A DNA stretch of 64,000 nt from Haoranjiania flava (lineage in GTDB: Bacteria > Bacteroidota > Bacteroidia > Chitinophagales > Chitinophagaceae): assembly GCF_025631005.1 (NCBI RefSeq), contig NZ_JAOTPL010000013.1, positions 1 to 64,000 of the forward strand, in the 5' to 3' direction. The notes below the pieces were generated by a model. That model was not told where the DNA came from. It made no database searches and saw only the letters and a list, made by a program, of their open reading frames with translations. A program made the position numbers and the translations under genes. Positions 17,982 to 25,965 of the stretch are shown here, in pieces (positions within the stretch are counted from its first letter, which is position 1; every line of letters starts with the position of its first letter).

Positions 17982-17995
17982 TGAATGACCATTCA
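17982..17995. promoter_or_regulatory. Probable TetR-family operator
   Basis: TGAATGACCATTCA is a perfect inverted repeat (TGAATG, two bases, CATTCA), of the kind bound by TetR/AcrR regulators. It sits between a TATGTTTG box and the tetR start codon, about where RNA polymerase would start, so it likely mediates autorepression and control of the export genes downstream. Confidence 0.6.
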
Positions 17996-18009
17996 CTCAA
18001 TTAAACATT

Positions 18010-18594
18010 ATGGCACGACTCATTGACGCATCAAAAATGGACAGCATTAAAGAAGTAACCCTGCAAATGGTAGTGGAAAAAGGATATGGCGGTGCTTCCA
18101 TTGCAGAGATTGCTAAAAAAGCCGGCGTGGCGGACGGCTATCTCTACCGTTTTTACAACAGCAAGGAAGAGCTGGTTAATGACTTGCTTTTCAATGCGGT
18201 GGGCGACATCATGGACAACCTGGAAAAGCTGATGAAAGATGAAACACTTACAGTGAGCTTAATAGTTGAAAAGCTGATCCAGTATTTATTTGATGTGGCC
18301 AACAGGCAACCGGAAAAGATCAAATTCCTGTTTGTGCTGATGCATGAATACAAATTCAACCTTGAGAAAGAGCAGCAGAAAAAAATTATGCAATTATGTC
18401 ACCGGTTGAAAGTAAAGGGTGAAGATACCGGTGAAATTTCACCTGATACAGATGAGGAGATTATATACCTGATGTGCGTAAGCCTTCCTATACAATACAT
18501 TAACCTGAGGTTCAAGAGGTTTTTTAACCGTTCAGAGCTGACTAAAAAACAACTGAAATCCTTATTGTCAGTTTGCTTAAAATCATTGAAATAA
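18010..18594 (+). CDS. TetR/AcrR family transcriptional regulator
   Basis: A 194-residue one-component repressor. The N-terminal helix-turn-helix spans about residues 15-55: VTLQMVVEKGYGGASIAEIAKKAGVADGYLYRFYNSKEELVNDLL, a textbook TetR DNA-binding domain. The C-terminal helical region would bind an inducer, often a toxic compound or a drug. It starts directly after a palindromic operator (17982-17995) and is followed by tolC, hlyD and two ABC-2 permease genes on the same strand, so it most likely represses this export operon and itself. The ligand is unknown. Confidence 0.93.
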   Translation: MARLIDASKMDSIKEVTLQMVVEKGYGGASIAEIAKKAGVADGYLYRFYNSKEELVNDLLFNAVGDIMDNLEKLMKDETLTVSLIVEKLIQYLFDVANRQPEKIKFLFVLMHEYKFNLEKEQQKKIMQLCHRLKVKGEDTGEISPDTDEEIIYLMCVSLPIQYINLRFKRFFNRSELTKKQLKSLLSVCLKSLK

Positions 18595-18670
18595 GTGAAA
18601 TGTCCATTCCGGGTAGCGATCGGGAGGGTGCATTCCCTGTGACAACTAAAAAACAAATAAATAAACACAC
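18595..18670 (+). promoter_or_regulatory. tolC leader, divergent member of the CATG-hairpin family
   Basis: The spacer between tetR and tolC has GTGAAATGTCC at 18595 and GGTGCATTCCCTGTG ending at 18641, which can pair imperfectly. It is followed by the linker TGACAACTAAAAAACAAA and then TAAATAAACACAC, running into the ATG. That linker is nearly identical to the one before the 36242 gene and close to those at 20546 and 27249. The hairpin core itself differs from other copies. Confidence 0.5.
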
Positions 18671-20176
18671 ATGCATAAAAAATATTTATCCTTTTTTATT
18701 GCCACCTTACCATTGTTCAGCATTGCACAGTCCGGCACACAAATGCAAGCCCTGACCTTTGGTGAGGCAATGCAGATCATGGAAAAAAATCACCATGCTT
18801 TAAAGCAGGCAGATTATCATGTTAAGGAGAAGCAGGCCGAAAGGCAGGCTCGCAAAGGGTTGTACTATCCCAAAGTAGGCATTAGCGGCAATTATGTGGC
18901 CATGCAAAAAGATGTTGCCATGAACCTTTCGCCGGTACGCGATGCCCTTATGCCTTTGTACAATACACTGGGCAATTATGGAAGCTTTTCCGGCGTGCCC
19001 AACCCAGATCCTGCCACGAATAAGCAAATGCCGGTATTGCCGGATAATTTATCCACCAAAGCTGTCAGGGAAAAGTTGCTGGAAGGCGCGCAGGCAGTGC
19101 AGAATGCAGACTGGGAGCCGACACTGGTAAACAAGTTTTTTGGTTCGGTCATGGCTACAGCGCAGCTTCCCATATATACCGGTGGAAAAATTCACGCGGC
19201 CAACCAGGCAGCTATGATAGAAGAGCAGGAGGCTGCCGAAGAAGTGGCTGTAAAAAAGGCTGAATTGACAAGCGAGCTTGCAGAAAGATATTTCGGGCTG
19301 AAGCTGGCTGAGCAGGCTATACTCGTGAGGAAGCAGGTGCTTGATGGCATGAACAAGCACCTGGAAGATGCCCGTAAAATGGAGGCACGCGGTATGCTGG
19401 CTCGAGCAGAGGTTTTAAATGCACAGGTACACCAGGCGCAGGCAGAAAGGGAATATAAGAAAGCTGTACAGACCGCTGCCATACTTACAAAAGCAATGGC
19501 TAATTCTTTATCTGTGCCGGAGCTGCAGATTGTACCCGTAACAGACCTGTTTTATGTTGCAGACCTTGAGCCGGTGGATTATTTTAAGGTATCTGCATTG
19601 CAGAATAACCCTCAGCTAAAACAGGTAAAAACCAAAATGGAGCTTGCCAGACAAGGCAGCAAGGCCGAGCGCGGAGCCCTCTACCCCACAGTAGCATTGA
19701 TTGGCAGCTACAATATAGTGAATGCTTCAAAGCTGGCGCCGGATTGGTTTGCAGGTATTGGCGCCAAATGGACACTGTTTGACGGCTACAGCCGCAGCAA
19801 TAAAATAAAAGCAGCCGCATACAAAGTAGAGCAGGTGCGTGAAGCAGAGCTGAAAGCCATTAACGACATCAATGCTGTGATTGATAAGCTCTATACTACG
19901 CTTGGCATGTACAAAGATCAGTTGGAGGCTTTGGAAGCAAGCCAGAAGCTTGCCGATGAATACCTCTATGTACGGCAGAAAGGTTTTGAGGCGGAGATGA
20001 ATACAACTACAGATATTATGGATGCACACCTGGGAGTATCTAAAATAAAAATTGAAAAGCTTGAAGCCATGTATGGCTTTGATAAAACACTGGCAGAACT
20101 ATTGAAATACGCCGGCATGGCAGAACAGTTTGAAGAATACCGCAATTCACACCAGCTCGTTATCGGTAAATTTTAA
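18671..20176 (+). CDS. TolC family outer membrane efflux protein
   Basis: A 501-residue outer-membrane exit duct of a tripartite exporter. Residues 1-18 form a signal peptide (FFIATLPLFSIAQS), followed by the OEP-repeat helical hairpins: ALTFGEAMQIMEKNHHALKQADYHVKEKQAERQARKG in pieces and the second repeat DYFKVSALQNNPQLKQVKTKMELARQG. The long helices are rich in Ala, Glu, Lys and Gln as expected for the periplasmic tunnel. It works with the HlyD-type adaptor (20546) and the two ABC-2 permeases downstream. It lies 76 bases after tetR, with a leader hairpin in between. Confidence 0.94.
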   Translation: MHKKYLSFFIATLPLFSIAQSGTQMQALTFGEAMQIMEKNHHALKQADYHVKEKQAERQARKGLYYPKVGISGNYVAMQKDVAMNLSPVRDALMPLYNTLGNYGSFSGVPNPDPATNKQMPVLPDNLSTKAVREKLLEGAQAVQNADWEPTLVNKFFGSVMATAQLPIYTGGKIHAANQAAMIEEQEAAEEVAVKKAELTSELAERYFGLKLAEQAILVRKQVLDGMNKHLEDARKMEARGMLARAEVLNAQVHQAQAEREYKKAVQTAAILTKAMANSLSVPELQIVPVTDLFYVADLEPVDYFKVSALQNNPQLKQVKTKMELARQGSKAERGALYPTVALIGSYNIVNASKLAPDWFAGIGAKWTLFDGYSRSNKIKAAAYKVEQVREAELKAINDINAVIDKLYTTLGMYKDQLEALEASQKLADEYLYVRQKGFEAEMNTTTDIMDAHLGVSKIKIEKLEAMYGFDKTLAELLKYAGMAEQFEEYRNSHQLVIGKF

Positions 20177-20278
20177 TGAAGAAATATTATTTGAATAAGA
20201 TAAATACAGCACAAGCCCCATTTCGTAAATATTGAACGATAAAACCAGTTGCGGAGCAGCTAACTAAAAAAATACACA

Positions 20279-20301
20279 CATGAATCGATAGTTATTTCAT
20301 G
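20279..20301 (+). repeat. Short CATG-ended hairpin, truncated leader repeat
   Basis: CATGAA and TTCATG pair around a 10-base loop. Upstream is a family-like linker (CTAACTAAAAAAATACACA) and downstream is the standard linker (TGACAACTGAAAAACAATT...ACACA) leading to the next copy at 20332. It looks like a leader-repeat copy that lost its middle. Confidence 0.6.
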
Positions 20302-20331
20302 TGACAACTGAAAAACAATTAAATATACACA

Positions 20332-20408
20332 CATGAAATAACCATAAAGATTAGCAATCTTTACCAACCGAGGATGATAATAAAGATTAAGGTTTTGGTT
20401 ATTCCATG
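20332..20408 (+). repeat. CATG-hairpin leader repeat, copy 1 before hlyD
   Basis: A 77-base unit with ends CATGAAATAACC and GGTTATTCCATG, which pair over 12 positions apart from one A-C mismatch at position 5. Inside are ATAAAGATTAG and ACCAACCG, the latter able to pair with the GGTTTTGGT near the right end. A 29-base A-rich linker (TGGCAAACAGAAAAAATTAA...) leads into the next copy at 20438. Confidence 0.85.
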
Positions 20409-20437
20409 TGGCAAACAGAAAAAATTAAATATTAACA

Positions 20438-20515
20438 CATGAAATAGCCATAAAGATTAGGAATCTATACCAACCGGGAATGATAATAAAAAATGAAGGT
20501 TTTGGTTATTCCGTG
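20438..20515 (+). repeat. CATG-hairpin leader repeat, copy 2 before hlyD
   Basis: A 78-base unit with ends CATGAAATAGCC and GGTTATTCCGTG. Compared with copy 1 the left arm has G for A, giving a G-U pair, and the right end has GTG, giving a second wobble, so pairing is kept. It shares the core AAAGATTAGGAATCTATACC with other copies. The linker runs 30 bases to the hlyD ATG, which stands where a third unit's CATGAAA would begin. Confidence 0.85.
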
Positions 20516-20545
20516 TGGCAAACAGTAAAAATTAAATATACACAC

Positions 20546-21547
20546 ATGAAACAAAAAGGATTTTTTTTATTAATGATTGGCCTGGCGGTCTTCATAGGGT
20601 TTATCATTTTTTCTTTTGTGGTGATCAACAAACCACAGCCACTGGAAGTGCAGGGCGAGGTAGATGCCAAAACCATTAAGGTGGCATCAAAGCTGGTGGG
20701 CCGCATCTCAAACCTCACCGTACATAAAGGCGACACCGTGCGGCAGGGGCAACTGCTGTATACTTTCAGCAGCCCGGAGCTCGACGCAAAAATGACGCAG
20801 GCTAGCGCTGCACTCTTAGGTGCAGAAGCACAAAACAGTAAGGCAATGAATGGCGCACAAAGTGAAGATATACAAGCCGCCTACGACATGTATCAGAAAG
20901 CTTTGACCGGTGCCGAACTTGCCCGGAAAACATTCGAACGCGTAAACAGCCTGTACAAAGACGGTGTAGTGCCTGCGCAGAAGAAAGATGAAGCAGAAGC
21001 ACAATACCAGGCAGCCATGCAAACAGCCAACGCTGCCAAAGCTACCTGGCAAAAAGCACGCAATGGTGCACGTACGGAAGATAAAATGGCATCCGGCGCC
21101 ATGGTAAAAAATGCCAGAGGCATGATACAGGAAGTGAATTCCTATAAAAAAGAGACTTCCATTTATGCGCCGCTCAGTGCAGAGGTGGCAGATATCATTG
21201 CAGAAGAAGGCGAGCTGGTTTCAGCCGGCTATCCCGTAGTAACACTGGTAGACCTGGAAGATATCTGGGTGGTGTTTAACCTGCGTGAAGACCTGTTGGC
21301 AGATATATCAGCGGGCTCAGTGATCAACGCGCGATTTCCGGCATTGAAAAACAGGCTGGTGCCGCTGAAAGTTACGTACATCAAGGTGTTGGGCCAGTTC
21401 GCTACCTGGAATGCTACCAAAACTTCGGGCGATTTTGATATGAAAACATTTGAAGTGCATGCGGTTCCGGTCAATGCTGTCAGGGGTTTGCGCCCTGGTA
21501 TGTCAGCAGTTGTTAACTGGAATGATGTAAGAAATAAAAAGAGCTGA
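20546..21547 (+). CDS. HlyD/EmrA-type periplasmic adaptor protein
   Basis: A 333-residue membrane-fusion protein bridging inner-membrane permeases and the TolC duct. An N-terminal transmembrane anchor (FFLLMIGLAVFIGFIIFSFVVI) is followed by the biotinyl-lipoyl-like half VDAKTIKVASKLVGRISNLTV, KGDTVRQGQLLYTF, a coiled-coil hairpin rich in Ala/Lys/Gln (about residues 80-190), and the second lipoyl half IYAPLSAEVADIIAEEGELVSAG. ATG 20546 is chosen over 20480 because the extra 22 residues would be encoded by a leader repeat and would precede the membrane anchor. It ends 2 bases before the first permease gene. Confidence 0.92.
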   Translation: MKQKGFFLLMIGLAVFIGFIIFSFVVINKPQPLEVQGEVDAKTIKVASKLVGRISNLTVHKGDTVRQGQLLYTFSSPELDAKMTQASAALLGAEAQNSKAMNGAQSEDIQAAYDMYQKALTGAELARKTFERVNSLYKDGVVPAQKKDEAEAQYQAAMQTANAAKATWQKARNGARTEDKMASGAMVKNARGMIQEVNSYKKETSIYAPLSAEVADIIAEEGELVSAGYPVVTLVDLEDIWVVFNLREDLLADISAGSVINARFPALKNRLVPLKVTYIKVLGQFATWNATKTSGDFDMKTFEVHAVPVNAVRGLRPGMSAVVNWNDVRNKKS

Positions 21548-21549
21548 GG

Positions 21550-22716
21550 ATGCAGGAGATTATTAAAGTAATGATCCGTGAGTTTCGCAGGATTGCCGCA
21601 TCTCCGGTAGTATTCGCCATGGTACTGGCGGGCCCGGTAATAGCTTTCGTGCTTATCACTGTGATCTTCAAGGAAGGCGTGCCCCGCGATCTGCCGGTGG
21701 CTATTGTGGATCATGACCATTCCGCGCTCTCAAGGAAAGCAGCGCTGATGATAGATGCTTCTGCAGCAGCAGCCATCAACAAAGACTTTACCAGCCTTGC
21801 TGAAGCACGTAAAGCAATGGAAGCCGGAAAGGTAGACGCTGTTGTGTTCTTGCAGCAGGGTATGCAGAAAAATATATTATCAGGAAGCAATAGTGAAGTT
21901 GCGGTGTACATCAACAATGCCAACGTGATCAAGGGAAGCCTTTTAAACAGCGGCATTCAAAAGAGCCTCCAGACTTTGAGCGCAGGCATTAAGTTGCAGA
22001 CGCGCCTTAAGAGCGGTGAGTCGGGTTATGATGCTATGGCTAAAATTTTACCGGTGAATATTCACTCCCAGGTATTATCCAATCCTTATCTTAACTACTC
22101 CTATTTTATCACTTTCATCCTCATGCCGGTAATGCTGGTATTGTTCACGCTCATCGGAACGGTGTATGCTATAGGGAATGACCTGTATGAAGGCACTGCG
22201 CCATCCTGGATCCGCGCTGCAGGCGGCAATATATATGTGGCGCTTTTTGGTAAAATATTGCCCTATACTTTCATGTACTTAATGGTTGCAGCTATTATGA
22301 ATATTACGCTGTTCTATGTAATTGGCGCTCCCTTGCACGGCAGCTTCCTGTTCCTGTTGCTGTCGGAGTTATTGCTGATTATCAGTTACCAGTCTATGGC
22401 AATCGTACTCATCAGTATTACGGCTAACCTGAGGCTGTCATTATCTCTTGCAAGCGCTTATTCTATGCTGGCGCTTACATACGCCGGCCTGTCTTATCCT
22501 ATTTATAATATGCCTGTTGCCGGGCAGGTATTCAGCAGGATATTCCCGTTGACTTACTGGCTTGATGCTTTTATGGGCCAGTCATTAAGAGCTGCGCCGG
22601 TTGCAGACAGTTATCCTTATCTTTTATACCTGGTGTTTTTTATACTTCTTGGATTTTTCTTTATTCCGCATCTCAAATATATATGCTACAACAATAAATA
22701 CTGGGGCAGGCTGTAA
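21550..22716 (+). CDS. ABC-2 type transporter permease
   Basis: A 388-residue inner-membrane protein of the ABC-2 permease family (YbhS/YbhR-like). One N-terminal transmembrane helix (PVVFAMVLAGPVIAFVLITVIF) is followed by a large extracytoplasmic domain (DLPVAIVDHDHSALSRKAALMIDAS; about residues 45-170), then five C-terminal transmembrane segments from about residue 175. This domain order is usual for exporters that work with an HlyD adaptor and TolC. The gene follows hlyD by 2 bases and is translationally linked. No ATP-binding subunit is encoded nearby. Confidence 0.9.
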   Translation: MQEIIKVMIREFRRIAASPVVFAMVLAGPVIAFVLITVIFKEGVPRDLPVAIVDHDHSALSRKAALMIDASAAAAINKDFTSLAEARKAMEAGKVDAVVFLQQGMQKNILSGSNSEVAVYINNANVIKGSLLNSGIQKSLQTLSAGIKLQTRLKSGESGYDAMAKILPVNIHSQVLSNPYLNYSYFITFILMPVMLVLFTLIGTVYAIGNDLYEGTAPSWIRAAGGNIYVALFGKILPYTFMYLMVAAIMNITLFYVIGAPLHGSFLFLLLSELLLIISYQSMAIVLISITANLRLSLSLASAYSMLALTYAGLSYPIYNMPVAGQVFSRIFPLTYWLDAFMGQSLRAAPVADSYPYLLYLVFFILLGFFFIPHLKYICYNNKYWGRL

Positions 22717-22748
22717 GGGTTTATAAATATTTCATTGAAAATTATATC

Positions 22749-23957
22749 ATGCGAATGATCCGATCAATAATAAATGGTTTCAGGCAAATACAGGTTTACT
22801 TCATTGGCGAGGTAAAAGAAATATTTCGCGACAGCGGTACAGTTGTCTTATTCATAATCGCCATGCTGGCTTATCCCGTAATCTATGCGATAGGCTATAT
22901 GGAAGAAACTGCTACTGAAATCCCTGTGGCATTTGTAAACCTCAACGATGGTGCACTCAGCCACAAGCTGGGAAGAATGATAGATGCCACAGAACAGGTG
23001 CGTATTGTATCGCGGGTGAGCAGTTTGCAGGAGGCGGAAGAGCTGTATTACAGAAATGAAGTTGCCGGGGTAATTGTGGTAGACAGGGATTTTGAAAAAG
23101 ATATTCTTTCCGGCAGGCAGGGCAATGTAAGTGTGTATAGCGATGCCAGCCACTTTTTATTGTACAAACAGGTTTACTCTGCTACCGTATATGCATCTCA
23201 GACGCTTGGAGCCGCTGTAGAGGTGAATAGTCTTATAAATAAAGGCAAAACCATGGAGCAGGCGCTGGTAATGAGAGAGCCGTTGAGCATAAAAACATAC
23301 AATCTGTACAATCCTGCAGGTGGCTACGCCAGCTTTATTGTTCCGGCCATACTGATCATCCTGGTACAGCAAACCCTGCTCATCGGCATCGGGCTTTTGT
23401 ATGGCAAGCACAATGAGCGCCGCAGTTATCATTACCTGAAAGATGGCATGCGAAGGCCTTTTGAAGAGATAAAAATAATTATCGGGCAAACTATGGCGTT
23501 CATGCTCATCTACCTGGTTACAACATTTTTGATCATGGGACTGTTTTACAGGTGGATGGCTTTGCCTGATAAAAGCGGCCTGCTGAACACATACTTGTTG
23601 ATGATACCTTACCTTGCAGCGGTTTCTTTCATGGGCATCAGCATTGGCCTTTTATTCTCCAAGCGCGTTTATGCGCTGCTTTTCCTGGTATTTCTTTCTC
23701 CCATACTCTTTTTTATCAGCGGGGTGGCATGGCCTGTAGAAGCATTGCCGCCGCTGCTTTACAAGGCCTCTTATATTTTGCCAAGCACACCTATGGTAAA
23801 TGCTTTTATCAGGTTAAGGGTAATGGGAGCAAGCCTGCAGTCTGTAAGCCCCGAATTCAACATATTGTTGGTTCAAATGCTGGCTTACTTCCTGCTTGCT
23901 GCCATTGTATATCGTATAAAATTAAAAAGATTGCGACAGGAAATGGCGGCTCTATAA
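22749..23957 (+). CDS. ABC-2 type transporter permease, second subunit
   Basis: A 402-residue paralogue of the preceding permease with the same plan: an N-terminal transmembrane helix (VVLFIIAMLAYPVIYAIGYM), a large periplasmic domain (IPVAFVNLNDGALSHKLGRMIDATEQ through about residue 180) and five or six C-terminal helices including PILFFISGVAWPVEALPPLL. The two subunits probably form a heterodimer. The 32-base gap to the first permease contains no evident signal. The operon ends here; the next gene has its own promoter at 24036-24067. Confidence 0.9.
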   Translation: MRMIRSIINGFRQIQVYFIGEVKEIFRDSGTVVLFIIAMLAYPVIYAIGYMEETATEIPVAFVNLNDGALSHKLGRMIDATEQVRIVSRVSSLQEAEELYYRNEVAGVIVVDRDFEKDILSGRQGNVSVYSDASHFLLYKQVYSATVYASQTLGAAVEVNSLINKGKTMEQALVMREPLSIKTYNLYNPAGGYASFIVPAILIILVQQTLLIGIGLLYGKHNERRSYHYLKDGMRRPFEEIKIIIGQTMAFMLIYLVTTFLIMGLFYRWMALPDKSGLLNTYLLMIPYLAAVSFMGISIGLLFSKRVYALLFLVFLSPILFFISGVAWPVEALPPLLYKASYILPSTPMVNAFIRLRVMGASLQSVSPEFNILLVQMLAYFLLAAIVYRIKLKRLRQEMAAL

Positions 23958-24035
23958 TTTATAAGTATATGGTGTACACATTTCTTAGAGGGAAAGATTC
24001 TAAAAATTTATTTAAAAAAATATTTTTTTAATTGT

Positions 24036-24067
24036 TTGGTAATTAGGAAAATATTTTTGTACATTTG
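24036..24067 (+). promoter_or_regulatory. Candidate promoter for the FAD oxidoreductase gene
   Basis: TTG at 24036-24038 and TACATTTG at 24060-24067 are separated by 21 bases, matching the Bacteroidota pattern TTG-N(19-21)-TAnnTTTG. The start codon follows 23 bases later at 24091. It probably drives the long plus-strand locus beginning with the FAD oxidoreductase. Confidence 0.6.
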
Positions 24068-24090
24068 TTATAGAAAAATTAATTATAACA

Positions 24091-25950
24091 ATGTGCAACG
24101 TTTTTACTGGTAAATTTTTCTTAATAGTCGCCTTGTTTAGCTTTCAGGCAAGATTTGCAGCAGCGCAGCAATATGATGTAATCATCCTGGGAGGTGGCGC
24201 CAGCGGTACAACTGCAGGCATACAGGCTTCCAGGATGGGTGCCAAAACACTGATCGTGGAAGAAACAGAATGGCTTGGGGGCATGCTTACTGCTGCAGGC
24301 GTTTCAGCTATTGATGGCAATCATAACCTTCCTTCCGGTCTGTGGAATGAATTCAGGGAAGCATTATACAACTACTATGGCGGCCCCGCTGCAGTGGAAA
24401 CCGGCTGGGTAAGCAACACACTCTTTGAACCTTCCGTTGGAAATAAAATCCTCAAAAAGCTGGCTGATGAAAAACAGCTCACAATACTGCATAAAGCAAA
24501 GTGTACCGGCGTAAACAAAAAAGCTGGCTTGTGGGAAGTAACTGTTTTTCAAAACAAGAAAACGCGTACATATACTTCTAAGATCATTATCGATGCTACT
24601 GAGCTGGGCGATGTGGCCGCGCTTCTCGGTGTAAAGTATAACATTGGGATGGACAGCCGCCACGAGACCAATGAATTTATTGCGCCTGAAAAAGCCAACC
24701 ATTTTATACAGGATGTAACTTATGTGGCCACGCTGAAAGATTATGGCAAAAATGCCGATAAAACCATTCCAAAGCCACAAGGCTATAATGAAGCAGCGTT
24801 TGCCAATGCCTGCGATATTGCCGACCCGCTACATTACGAAAACCCCAACAGCAACTGCCACCGCATGATGGAGTACGGCAAGCTGCCCAACAATAAATAC
24901 ATGATTAACTGGCCGCGCGATGGCAACGACATCTACATGAATGTGATAGACAGCTCCGCCGCTGCCAGGGCGCGTGAATACGAAAAAGCCAAGCTGCATA
25001 CGCTGCGTTTTGTGTATTTTATACAAACCAAGCTGGGTTATAAGCACCTGGGCCTTGCTGACGATGAATTTCCTACCAAAGACAAGCTGCCCATGTTCCC
25101 GTACTTCCGCGAATCAAGAAGAATCCAGGGTTTGGTACGCCTGACATTGAATGATATGCTGGAACCTTTCAGCCAGAAAACCGCTTTGTACCGCACAGGT
25201 ATTGCCGTGGGAGATTACCCGCTTGACCACCACAGCAACGAAAACAAAGACGCTCCAAAAATTGACTTCATCAAAGTAAAAATACCTTCTTACAATGTGC
25301 CGCTGGGCAGCCTCATTCCTAAAGATGTTGACGGATTGATAGTAGCAGAAAAAAGTATCAGCGTTACCAACATCGTCAACGGCGCCACACGCCTGCAGCC
25401 GGTGGTGTTGCTGATAGGACAGGCAGCAGGATCGCTGGCAGCCATATCCGCCATGCAGAATGTAGAGCCTAAGCAGGTGCCCGTAAGGGCAGTACAAAAA
25501 GCATTGCTGGCATCTAAAGCTTACCTGATGCCTTATATTGACGTAAAACCGCAGGACAAATATTTTGATGCCATACAAAGAGTCGGGGCAACGGGTATAC
25601 TCAAAGGCTATGGTGTACCTTACAACTGGGCAAACCAGACCTGGTTTTATCCCGAAAGGCCGATCAGCGAATATGAATTATTGCAGGGCCTCCGAACCTA
25701 TTATCCCATACTGGATGGCTTCCAGGGCTCAGGCAGGGCGCTGACTGCGGGCTATGCATGGCAGGCTTTCTCTAAAATAGATTCAACACTCACAGAAGAT
25801 AAATTTTCACTTATGTGGAAAAATATTTCCGGAGAAAAAACCTACAGCGCAACGGCAGCTGTAAACAGGGGCCTGGCTGCCGCAATGATTGATGCCTGTC
25901 TGCATCCTTTTGATATCCCCGTGGATATGAATGGTATTCCTCTTAAATAA
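24091..25950 (+). CDS. Secreted FAD-dependent oxidoreductase
   Basis: A 619-residue protein of the FAD_oxidored (PF12831-like) family. Residues 1-26 form a signal peptide (FFLIVALFSFQARFAAAQ). The FAD-binding Rossmann motif VIILGGGASGTTAGIQASRMG follows directly (about 30-50), then the ADP-contact Glu in TLIVEETEWLGGMLTAAGVSAIDG. The second FAD region is LVRLTLNDML... and DGLIVAEKSISVTNIVNGATRLQPVVLLIGQAAG near residues 410-450. The last ~120 residues (RVGATGILKGYGVPYNWANQ and YPERPISEYELLQGL) look like an SLH-type repeat. It heads the glycan locus to 40588 and is 15 bases before a DUF4434 gene. Role may be oxidation of a sugar in the periplasm; the substrate is unknown. Confidence 0.85.
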   Translation: MCNVFTGKFFLIVALFSFQARFAAAQQYDVIILGGGASGTTAGIQASRMGAKTLIVEETEWLGGMLTAAGVSAIDGNHNLPSGLWNEFREALYNYYGGPAAVETGWVSNTLFEPSVGNKILKKLADEKQLTILHKAKCTGVNKKAGLWEVTVFQNKKTRTYTSKIIIDATELGDVAALLGVKYNIGMDSRHETNEFIAPEKANHFIQDVTYVATLKDYGKNADKTIPKPQGYNEAAFANACDIADPLHYENPNSNCHRMMEYGKLPNNKYMINWPRDGNDIYMNVIDSSAAARAREYEKAKLHTLRFVYFIQTKLGYKHLGLADDEFPTKDKLPMFPYFRESRRIQGLVRLTLNDMLEPFSQKTALYRTGIAVGDYPLDHHSNENKDAPKIDFIKVKIPSYNVPLGSLIPKDVDGLIVAEKSISVTNIVNGATRLQPVVLLIGQAAGSLAAISAMQNVEPKQVPVRAVQKALLASKAYLMPYIDVKPQDKYFDAIQRVGATGILKGYGVPYNWANQTWFYPERPISEYELLQGLRTYYPILDGFQGSGRALTAGYAWQAFSKIDSTLTEDKFSLMWKNISGEKTYSATAAVNRGLAAAMIDACLHPFDIPVDMNGIPLK

Positions 25951-25965
25951 AAACTTTACAGCAAT

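Noticed and set aside
20332..20515. Invertible promoter elements
   Set aside because: The inverted arms are only 12 bases with 50-55 bases between, all copies are in the same orientation, no invertase gene is seen, and the interior has no clear TAnnTTTG box.
20480..20545. N-terminal extension of the HlyD-type protein
   Set aside because: The 22 extra codons lie in a leader repeat and place a polar segment before the membrane anchor; ATG 20546 fits the family.
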